Assembly (NCBI RefSeq): GCF_041381155.1
Contig: NC_091137.1
Coordinates: 26,643,351 to 26,707,350, forward strand
Direction of reading: 5' to 3'
Source of the DNA: Argopecten irradians
Taxonomy: Eukaryota > Mollusca > Bivalvia > Pectinida > Pectinidae
DNA: 64,000 nucleotides
Positions within the stretch are counted from its first letter, which is position 1, and each line of letters starts with the position of its first letter. A program made the position numbers and the translations under genes. Of the stretch, positions 46,677 through 56,723 are shown one piece after another. The notes under the pieces are model-generated. The model was given only the letters and a program-made list of their open reading frames with translations, had not been told where the DNA came from and made no database searches.

Positions 46677-49600
46677 ATGGCGGATGTGCTGAGCTTAGTT
46701 CGGCAATACAATACCAACAAGAAGGAGATCATAGAGAAGGACGATCAAGTTATATTTGGTGAACTAGCATGGCCAAGTAACGTTAAGACTAACTATGTAG
46801 TGTGGGGGTGAGTATATGTATATTTCTGACTCGATTGATCCATCTGTAAATGCGCCGTAATGCACTGGTTAGCAGGTCCGTTTTCGATGGTTAAAGTCAT
46901 TATTTTAAGTATAAATCTTGACGGACTTACGGTTTTTTTATACAGGCCTGTGATGGCTTTGCCAAGGCTCGTCTAAAACAATATAAAATCACCAGGTCCG
47001 TCTTATAATAAACGAACAACTAGGTCTAACCAGTCAAACCGCATAATCGAAAACGGCAAAGGCCTAAGCGATTTTCACGATACAAAACTAACACTGCAGC
47101 AACTGCTAGTTATGCATACTTTTAACGCGTTTGCTAATCAATGGAAATGTAGGGGTGGGGGTGGGGGACAAAGACCATATCGGATAGCTATAAACAATGC
47201 ATATGGTATATAGTTAACAGTGAATGATAGAGAATTGCCATCTTGAAACGTTATGTTAGCTAATAATATTCATAGTACATTATGCATCACATTACTCCTA
47301 TAACATGAGAGTGGACCGGTCAGCCCTTTTTTATCGGACGTTATTTTGCTGACTGTCGATGCGGCGTAATGTTCCAAAAGTATCTCTATGTGCTATACCT
47401 CTTACCAGACATTGCGAAATTTGCTGGTCCGACAGACATGACTTTGACTCGGACTGCTTATTTTAAAATCTGGTCCGGACCGACAGTCCGGCAATTATTG
47501 AGTACAGAAAGTTTGTAAAAATGGCGTCTATGAAGTACTGGGCCTAGCAAAAACGTCAATTGCATGAGATAACCATGAAAACAGCTGCGCATACCTGGAT
47601 ACTAATAGCAGGAAGTTATGTTTACTTCAAAAATTCACATTAATAGCAGGAAGTTATGTTTACTTCAAAAATTCACATTAATGTTTGGTGCGGCAAAATC
47701 TTGTTCGGTCCGGCTTAGTCGCAGTCCTTGTCGGTCTGAATGTCCGGCCATTTTTTTCGACTTTCACGATGTCTGTCTTACTTTGTTGGAGTAGCATCAC
47801 GTGTAATTTTTAATTCACAGTCACGAAGAAGAGCTTACTGTATTAAAAGGGTCGTTCTCAACTATATATCATTTTATATCATCAAAGATGGCAGCTTGTT
47901 CTGAAGGAAGAAAGCTGACATTTTCTAACAATTGTGGTTTAAGTTGTCAAATTTTCCATTTGAATCTGGTGTAATAAGAGTAGATCTATGCAATATGGAT
48001 AAACAATATTTTGTTTTAAAAAAGTGCTGTGTGGCAAATGCTAGTGATAACTATTTATTAATTTTATTTAGTACTGGCAAAGATGGAATCGTCAAAGAAT
48101 ACTACACACTACACTGCATACTTTTCCTATTGAGAAATGTCCACCTACAGCATCCACAGTATGTCAGAGAGGCTGCTGTAAGTTTTCTAATATTTTATTT
48201 TACTTTAAGTCCTTGTCTGATAAATATTAATTTACCAGGTAAGACTAAATGTAGGAATACTTAACATCATGCACAAAAGAGGTGTTACCAGTCAACTGTT
48301 AAAATAAGATATTTTAGAAGCAACTTGCATGTAAAGATTTTATTTCTACTTCATGAAATGAACTTACTGTTGCAAAAATTGATGGCTAATGGTATGAATA
48401 CAAGGGAGTTTACTAAATTTAAAAGATAGATAGGTTATATTTGTGTCTATCAACTGATTATCTCAAGGTGGTTTGATAATTCATTTTAGGCTGCAGAGGT
48501 GCCTGTGGTACGCCGACCTGACAGAAAGGATTTGCTCAGTTACCTTAATGGTGAAACTTCAACCTCTGCCAGCATTGACAAAAGTGCTCCTCTGGAAATT
48601 CCTCTCCAGAGGCCCCCACAGGGTAGGTCCATATTAGAATATATAAAGAATTGAAAAAAAACCTTTCAACACCTATATTTGTCAATCAACTATGGACAAA
48701 AGTCCAGATTTTGTGACTTAATATTCTTCCATAAAGAGTAGAAAATCTTGTAGTTGTACTGATATCTGATTTCTAATCTTTTAAATTGAATGAATCAAAA
48801 TTTTGCAGTGAAGAGAGGAGCAGAAGACAGCAGAGAAGCAGACAAGAAAAAGCCCCGTCTTGAGGTTTGTAAATTCTGAAAGATTTCTTCTGTATATGAT
48901 ATATTCTTTATTATCAATCTATGATCATTATTAATTATGATCATGGTTGATGTTTTGTTCTTAAAATTCAAATGGATTCTCAAGGCTTGGAGAGAATATG
49001 GATATTTAAAAGTTTTTGTGAAAATTTTTTAAAATTATGAAATCAGTTTTAGTTTTGTAAACCCTTGAATGATTTTTGTTTGCTTTAAAGTTTTCTTTTG
49101 AAGGACTCTTTGAAATGTCAAAATAAACAAATTGTATTTTAGGAAGAGGTAGTTCAACAGGCCAAGTTGAACTGGATACACAAGATCGATGCAACCAGGG
49201 AAACTTCAGTTTTACAACAAATCTCGTAAGTTAGATGTTACAAATATAATGTATAAAATGTGACACAACCAATAAGTTTAAATATAACACAATTTTATTC
49301 AATAAATTTAAAATTACATAATATGTTTAACATTTTCGCAGTATTCGTACATGTTTAGATTCATTTAATCTCTGATTTCCCCTGCTGAATCCAAGGGAAA
49401 ATGAAGACTTTTTACTGGAGTGATATGCAACTTAATGGATATGTCTAGGGAAACAAACAGTTTGAAAGAATAAAAAAATACAGTAAATAGTTTAACTATA
49501 TAGATAATGGAATCTGTTACCCAGACGTTCCTCACTACCCGAGGCTATGCCCCTTGAGAAGATTGCAGCCATTAAAGCTAAGCGTCTGGCTAAGAAGAGA

Positions 49601-52600
49601 ACTATGATCAAGGTGGATGATGAGGTGGCACCAGGTGCACTGGAACAGAGAAGTTTTGTAGAGGCTGAGGTAGACGTGACACGTGACATTGTCAGCAGAG
49701 AACGGCTCTGGCGAACCAGAACCAGTATCCTGCAAAGTAATGGAAAGGTAAAAATGTTAAAATTGATGGAGTGATGACTAACTTTAAAAAATCTTGCTGT
49801 TGATGCATGCATTCATAATATGAGAGAGAAGTTTACACTAAATAATGGTACTTTCGTAGATGGTGTTTGGCTGGGAATCACACTCCTATGCATATTGGTT
49901 TTGTATTAATATTGTATTATGGAACATTTTTGAAAAGCAAAGAGTATTAATTTGCTGAAATAACCTAAACATAATTACTGAGAAAGAAATTGCTATAATA
50001 TGAATTGCGTTTACTGTAAATTTCTTCTTGGTGTTTTTCAGACGTTTGCAGCCAATGTGTTTGGTATTCTACAGTCTATCAAGGCTCGTGAGGAAGGGAA
50101 GGAGAAACATCACACAGAACCTCACACTCCCTCCGTGGTATGCTACATCTGATATCAGACATTTTCTTTAATGACTTATGGTTTATTGATATAACTATCA
50201 TTGAACAGTACACAGCTTTGAGCCTATGTGCTGTGCTATTAGTAGTGGATTGAGCCTACCTATATGTCTTTGTTCTTTTGTAGCCACAACAGCGTGTCCC
50301 ACCTGTAGCAGCCTACAGCAGATACGACCAGGAAAGGTTTAAGGGAAAAGAAGGTATTTGTAATTTGATAAGGGATACATGTAAATCACAAGCTTCCTTG
50401 GAAACTAGATACTGGTAGGATAACCGGAATCTCATTGGGATGCTTCAGCATTAGTCATGTATGCATTACATATTATATGTGTCAACAGACTGGAGTATAT
50501 AGTGGTAAAACTCTTATGCAAATATGGAAAATGAATAGTTTAAGTATCCATGCCTCAATAATTTTGATACCCATATATTTCTTTACAGAAACAGAATAAA
50601 AAATCTAAAGAGAACAAAAAATCTAGAATATCCATATATTTTTTAACAGAAACGGAGGGATTCAAGATTGATACTATGGGAACCTACCACGGAAAAACAC
50701 TCAAGTTTGTAACAGAAGGAGGTGGAGCCACTCAGAAGAAGCCAGTGGAAGAGCGAGAGCCACGCCGACACGCACCTCCTCAACAGAACCATGTCTCACA
50801 TCATCCACCCTCCACACCCGTCACACCAGGATCTCGTCCAATATCCCAGGCCAGACCTCCACCAAACCAGAAAAAAGGTAGTCACTATAGACAGTAATAC
50901 AGTTAACAGAGGAAGTCACTATAGACAGTAATACAGTTAACAGAGGTAGTCACTTTAGACTGTTATACAGTTAACATATCAAGTCACTATAGACAGTTAT
51001 ACAGTTAACAGATCAAGTCACTATAGACAGTTATAACTTTAACAGAGGTAATCACTATAGACAGTTATACATTTAACAGAGGTAGTCACTATAGACAGTA
51101 ATACAGTTAACAGAGGTAGTCACTATAGACATTTATTAAGTGAACAAAGTTAGTCACTATATACTTTTTTTTTTTTGAGTTTTAAGGCCCATCGACAACT
51201 AAGGTCATTTAGGGCCAATCACTATATACAGTTACACAGTTAACTTACACAGTTAACAGAGGTAGTCACTATAGACAGTTAAATGGCTAACAGTAGGTTT
51301 GCATTTGAAAAATGGATGCTTCATTGTATGGTGTAATTTTCTGCTACTCATGACCTTGGTCTTCTGTATATTTTCTTTCTGAAAGTCTACTTTCAAGGAA
51401 TTTCATTTTTATTTATTTTATGACTTGACAAAAACTTTGTATCCGAAATAGGTTTTCACAGCTCTTTCAAACTATTTCATCCCCTGAAATTTGAAAGGTC
51501 ACTAGACCGTGACCCCTAATGGGATGTTGTCCAATCATTTATTGAACATATTACTGACTTGACATCTTTATATGCCATTAATTATCATATATCTTTTTAA
51601 GATTTTGAGGGAATCAACTAAATATTGAAATATATAGGTTATCTGCCATTTTATGTACTTTGTCTAATTGATAGTATGTGATTAAAGTTTTGTAGTATGA
51701 TTGTATGTGTACTTTGTAGGATCTCGGACACCCATCATAATTATACCTGCTGCCACCACATCTATCATCACCATGTTCAACGCCAAAGACATTCTCCAGG
51801 ATCACAGGTACAGTCCTAAAGAGATAACAATTATAGTCTAATAAAGAAGGAATGGGCTACAAGTATTACAAAATAAAGAAAATTACAGTCAAACCTGCCT
51901 ATACGTCACCCTGTATATTAAGTCACCCTGTCTAATGCGTCACATCAAAAGTCCTCCCCCGAGGTTTCCTATATATTTCACCTTTTTAATGCGTCAACCT
52001 GTCTAACGCATCTGCGTCACCCATTTTTTGCACCCATATTCGAACGCGTACAAGACCTGCCTACATACCTGGCGTACTGCATTAATTATAAAGGCCGATT
52101 CTAGTCTGCCTACTGATCCTAATTAATTAGCAGCCCGGGACTTTATTTTCTAATTTGACTTGGCAGTGTCAATTTCACGTGTGTAGGCCTATGTGTATTA
52201 TGGCCGATTAGGAAACAATATTCTGACCTTTTAATAAATTTTGTGATAACAGCTAGTGAGCATTACATCAAAGACAAATTCTGCTTTTAACTGTAAATGA
52301 TTTACTCACGTTTTTAATGTTTAATAGGCCTAACACTCAGGTGTAAGTCACAAGCTTTGCAATCGTAATGACTGCCATTTTGGGTAATTGTAATACTTGA
52401 TCCGGAATGGTTTAGAATTTCCGGATCTCATTAATAATCATGTTAGAAATAATGAAAGGGAATTAATTTTCCAAAATTTTGGTGTAAATTGAAAAATCTA
52501 AATAAAAAATACTAGTTATAAATAATTGAATTTTAATATTTTTTACAGTAATTTATAATTAATTCAAAATTTAAATAAATCAAATTTCAAAGAAATTTAC

Positions 52601-55600
52601 TTTTATTTTCGCTCTCTCTTAAATACATTTTGACTACTACTGTAACAGATCAAAAATATTTTAGTAATTAGTAAGTGTTTCTGTTGTGATGAAAATTAAG
52701 TACATTCATAATTGTGAAACATTAAAAACTAATTTAATTAAGCCCTAATTAATGCAGTATTTTTTCCAATATTTCATGGTATATGTTATACATAATATGG
52801 TGTCGCAATCCTTCGGTAACCTGTATATTAAGACACCTGTCTAATAAGACACATTTTTTGTCTGTCCCTTGGGGTGTCTCATTACACAGGTTTGACTGTA
52901 ATGAGTAAAATCTGATTGAAGAATATAATGATAATAGAAATAGTATGTGCATGTCAACTAAGAGTAACTAGTACGATAGAAGCGTTATAGCCTACTCTCA
53001 ACACAACATATTATTGACAAATTACCGTATTCAACCAAAAAGTGCGCAGGGTGCTAAAAAAATTAAGCAACTCAGGTGCGCTTAATAGAAATGAATTTGG
53101 ACTTGCCTATCATAAAAATACTCTACAAAGTAAGCCATAAATCAATTTCCAAAATAAATCGGTAAGAAAACCGACTAAAGTTTTCATATTTTCAGTCTTC
53201 ATTTATTTCAAAGTAAGTGAAATGGAAGCCTAAAAATGGAGAGGGGTATTTATAGGGATGGGGGCGCTTATTGGGTCGAGTACCTTAATCTTATTTCAAC
53301 ACACTTACACCTCTCTATTGGTGCTGAAATGTGATTATCTTGACTCATTAACCCATAGACATATTTGAACTATTTTTCTTATTAAAAGGTCGACACAATT
53401 CACAGGAATTGTCAGAAGTGAATTAGCTAAATGGATTTTCTGTAAATGTATATTGTTACAGCAACTTATTTAGAATAAGGTAATTCTTGAAAATATCTCA
53501 AATGTGATAAATAAGAAAAATAATACACCTATGTATTCAGTTCATGTATTAGATTAATGTTGTTCTATCCATCATAACAGATTTGTCAGCACAGATGAAA
53601 AAAAAGCACAAGGCACAAAACGTGACAATGAAGTGCTGATTCAACGTCGTAAGGCGGGTAACCTGACAGTGCCATACAGAATCATAGACAACCCCCTCAA
53701 ACTCTCACCTGATGACTGGTATGGCTCACTTTATATTGATTTACTTATAACATATTGATTGCAAAATCATATTAATGTAGTTTTAAGTTTTAATAGAGTA
53801 TTTCAAGATCCAAAAAGAATGTGACTAGAGTACAAACTTCGGTCGTTTGTCCCACCATACAGTGATTATGATGTTACAAAATTCATGTCAAAAGATGAGG
53901 TCACAATCACCGGAACTTGGGACTAATTGATGGAAAATTTTACTTTGTCCACATCATTTTAGGATCTCGAAATCCCCATATTGATGTTGTATGAGTGAAT
54001 CTAAACAAATGTAGCTATTGTTACTGTACGTTAGGGCTGTTCCAGTAAAACATATATGGTAGGGGGGGAAGGCACTTTGAAATTGGGAGACCCACCGATA
54101 GAAGTGATTTTCAATTTTGTTGACCCACACACATATCTATTTTTTTGTAAACGAGACCATGGCATAGAAGCAATTTAATTTTTTATTTCACTCCGATTTG
54201 TTTTTGGATTTACTCATTTTGATTTCTAGCATCACCAAAGAGTCCTAGGACAAAATTGCACTGTAAATGGTGTCAGTGAACTTTTGTTTGATATGCTGCA
54301 TCTATTACTAAGTTGTATAAGGGTACAATCCTCGTAGAACCAGGGTAAAATCTACTAAACATATTGAAGTGTTTCACAAGCATAATGCAAAAGTAGACAT
54401 CTGAACATTCACACTTAAGCTTGTGAACTGCAACTTTTTCCTCAACTTAATACCAGTGAATTTAAATAAAGATCTGTTATTTTGCCAAAACTAATCTATT
54501 GTTTCTTTGTACCATTGTCAAGTTTGAATGAATATAATATGTTTTAGATAAATAGACTATCATTATTATATCAAAACACTCAGAAAATAAAATAATTGTT
54601 TTTTATTGAAGATGAATTAAATATTGTCAGAAATTAACATTTTTTACAATATTTATTTTTGTATTTTTGTAGTCAGGATGACTGAGCAGCATTATAAAAC
54701 ATAAAATTTGCATTTTATTTCAAAAGGTTACAAATGCTTCAGATAGACCCACCCACAGAAGGGATTTTATTGAAACGCCACTCTGGCACAGAAGTGATTT
54801 TATTTTGAACCCACCATGGCACATACTATTTTTTAAAGTGCCTTCCCTGGGTGCCATATATGTTTTCCTGGAACAGCCCTTATAAAATACCTGAAATTCA
54901 GCTTGTTTCATTTATGAATATAGCTATCTAACTGTTAAATGTTGCTGCTGTTTGCCTGTCTGTTGAGAATGTGTATCATTAACCTTTGATTTGTTGATTT
55001 CCTGGGTTTTCTGAATTATAAGTATCAATTAAATGTAATTCCTACAAAGACTGTGGAATACTCTAATTGAAATAAGAAATTGCATGGTTTGTTTGTTTAG
55101 TTTGATTTATTAATGTCCTATTAACAGCTAAGGTCATGTAAGGACGGCCTCCCATGTATGCGGGTGTGTTGCGTGTATGTTGTGCGAGATGAGTGTACTG
55201 GGAGACTGCGGTATGTTCGTGTTGTGTCTTCCTGTATAGTGGAACTGTTGCCCTTTTTTATAGTGCTATATCACTGAAGCATGCCGCCGAAGACACCAAG
55301 CAACACACCCCACCCGGTCACATTATACTGACAACGGGCGAACCAGTCGTCCCACTCCCTGTATGCTGAACACTAAGCAGGAGCAGAAACTACCACTTTT
55401 ATAGACTTTGGTGTGTCTCGGCCAGGGGACAGAACCCAGTGCCTTCCTCACAGGGGCGAACGCTCAACTCAAGGCCAAAAGTGAGGCGGTGCCAAGGGAG
55501 GCATTTGGAAAGATAAAGTCCGTTAGGAAGAAGAGAAAAGATAAGATCCTAAATTTAGTCGCCTTTTACGATCATGCAATAGGGGCAGCAGGTACAATTC

Positions 55601-56723
55601 TAACGCCCTACCTGCAGGGCCAGTTGCATGGGATAACCACAAACTAGTATTCAACCTCCAAACCTTATAGACACTAATATTTAGATCATGTGGTACTTCT
55701 GATTTAATGACATGACACTTAATTCAACATTTGTTAATTTTGTTACCTCTAGGGACAGAGTGGTAGCAGTGTTTGTTCAAGGACCAGCATGGCAGTTTAA
55801 GGGCTGGCCATGGGACGGCGTTCCTACAGAAATCTTCTCCAGGAGTAAGTATCAATCATTATTCACAGACAAGTTTTGAACCCAGGACCCTCAGAACTCT
55901 AGACAGAGGTTCTACTAATTTAAATTACCTGGCTCCCGAACTTGAAACAATTAACTACATGTTCATAGTTTAGTATCTGCTTCCAATCCTGCTAGTCTTC
56001 ATTAATAGACATACAGACTGTGCTTCATTTCTCTTGAAAATACTGATATAAGTTTAAGATATTCATCCTATAAACTTCAGTATTATAGGTTTATTATGTT
56101 CCTGAATCTTTTTCTGAAGATAAATGTTTGTTGTGTTGCCTGAATGTAAGACTTCAAATGTTGCTCTTCAGTCAAAGCCTTCCATCTGAAGTGGGCAGAA
56201 CTTCCAATTGACAACAATGTAAAAAAGTGGGATGTGTATGTTGTCTCTCTGGATAGAAACAAACGCCATCTTGACCGTGCCAATCTGCAGCAAGTCTGGG
56301 AGATCCTTGACAAGTAGGTTTTCTCATGGTTACCTCCTGTAATATAACATGCCTCGACAATCATCATAGGTCTGCCTATATTGAATGTCACTGGTATTTC
56401 AAAAGATGTTTTTAACAGTATTATTCAGCAATGATTTATCTTAAAAGCAAACGCACAAGCATAAACCTTAACATAAATTATATACAAGCTGAATATGCTT
56501 TGAAAAGCTTCATCCAAACATTTTATTAGATGTTACATTTATAAATCTATGAATAACCTAAGCTATGTACATGATATATATATAAACATATGCTAGGTGA
56601 ATGAACTTCATTGGGAAATTAAGCTTCATCCAAGTATTTTATTTTAGTATCACCATATAAACCTATGAATATGTGCTTTACTTCAGGTACATGGCCAAGA
56701 ACAAACCTCACCTGAGACACTGA
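46677..56723 (+). CDS. CDC73: Parafibromin / Cdc73, Paf1 complex subunit (14 exons, 540 aa)
   Basis: Exons: 46677-46807, 48072-48177, 48490-48622, 48809-48864, 49143-49225, 49525-49747, 50042-50137, 50284-50353, 50650-50877, 51720-51807, 53581-53718, 55753-55844, 56172-56313 and 56687-56723. These total 1623 nt with all phases consistent. The protein is a nuclear RNA polymerase II elongation factor in the Paf1 complex. [18 protein letters not shown] starts the N-terminal domain. A bipartite nuclear localisation signal lies at 125-140 (KRG...KKKPR). A conserved central block reads [20 protein letters not shown] (about 214-233). A Pro-rich linker ([17 protein letters not shown]) leads to the C-terminal Ras-like domain from [14 protein letters not shown] (377 on), including [14 protein letters not shown]. 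Human CDC73 is 531 aa, and the difference is mainly in the linker. No defect is seen. Confidence 0.98.
47602..47680. repeat. Two-copy 39-bp tandem duplication in CDC73 intron 1
   Basis: A 39-bp unit beginning TAATAGCAGGAAGTTATGTT occurs twice in direct succession with no visible difference. Recent slippage or a local duplication. Confidence 0.85.
50878..51293. repeat. 34-bp minisatellite starting exactly at the CDC73 exon 9 donor
   Basis: About 12 units of GTAGTCACTATAGACAG followed by 'taatacagttaacagag'. The first unit begins with the donor GT of intron 9 (AAAAAAG|GTAGTC). Every unit therefore repeats a donor-like GTAGTC and, just before it, an acceptor-like ttaacag|ag. A retroposon fragment interrupts one unit at 51165-51218. 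Confidence 0.92.
51154..51229 (-). mobile_element. 5'-truncated retroposon tail with 11-bp target duplication
   Basis: A 54-bp insert (51165-51218) reads, on the minus strand, a short 3' end containing AAATGACCTTAGTTGTCGA, then GGGCCTTAAAACTC, then 12 A. It is bounded by the perfect direct repeat TCACTATATAC at 51154-51164 and 51219-51229, both derived from one minisatellite unit. This is typical of a severely 5'-truncated LINE or SINE insertion. Confidence 0.85.
51884..52900. mobile_element. 1.0-kb non-autonomous pogo/Tigger-like element in CDC73 intron 10
   Basis: The termini CAGTCAAACCTG (51886) and CAGGTTTGACTG (ending 52898) are perfect 12-bp inverted repeats flanked by TA on both sides, the Tc1/mariner-superfamily target. 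Subterminal motifs 'cctgtatattaag' and 'cctgtctaat' recur at both ends in opposite orientation. A CAGT-start TIR with TA suits pogo/Tigger. No transposase frame is visible, so it is a MITE-like derivative. Confidence 0.85.
53023..53285. mobile_element. About 260-bp MITE in CDC73 intron 10
   Basis: The left end (GTATTCAACCAAAAAGTGCGC) and the right end read in reverse (GTACTCGACCCAATAAGCGCC) are diverged inverted repeats about 21 bp long. No coding content. The divergence between ends suggests an old insertion. Confidence 0.6.
54031..54882. mobile_element. 846-bp MITE with TTA target duplication (PIF/Harbinger-like)
   Basis: The ends GGGCTGTTCCAG (54034) and CTGGAACAGCCC (ending 54879) are perfect inverted repeats that continue with small differences through AAAACATATATGG. 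TTA flanks both sides (54031-54033 and 54880-54882), the usual 3-bp target of PIF/Harbinger elements. Inside, 'gacccacc...agaagtgatttt' motifs recur in direct and diverged form. No transposase. It lies in CDC73 intron 11; the minus-strand ORF 54720-54911 is internal to it. Confidence 0.82.
55080..55631 (-). mobile_element. Near-full-length SINE-like retroposon, 536 bp, 8-bp target duplication
   Basis: The sense strand is minus: the 5' end TGGCCCTGCAGGTAGGGCG is at 55622 and the 3' tail ends in an A-rich 'aataaatcaaactaaacaaa' near 55088. TTGCATGG flanks both sides (55080-55087 and 55624-55631). It has B-box-like GGTTCTGTCCCC near 55435. The plus-strand ORF 55408-55647 is a chance frame through the SINE. 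It lies in CDC73 intron 11 and is closely similar to the copy at 59514-60035. Confidence 0.82.

Noticed and set aside
47280-47770. Possible MITE from 'ggtccgacagacatgac' and 'gtcggtctgaatgtccgg' motifs in CDC73 intron 1
   Set aside because: The two halves resemble each other only in composition. I could not align convincing inverted ends or a target duplication.
54720-54911. 63-codon minus-strand ORF
   Set aside because: It is wholly inside the Harbinger-like MITE and has no transposase motif.
55408-55647. ORF starting [16 protein letters not shown] and its relative at 59820-60098
   Set aside because: Both lie inside copies of the same SINE, antisense to it, and differ as non-coding repeats do.
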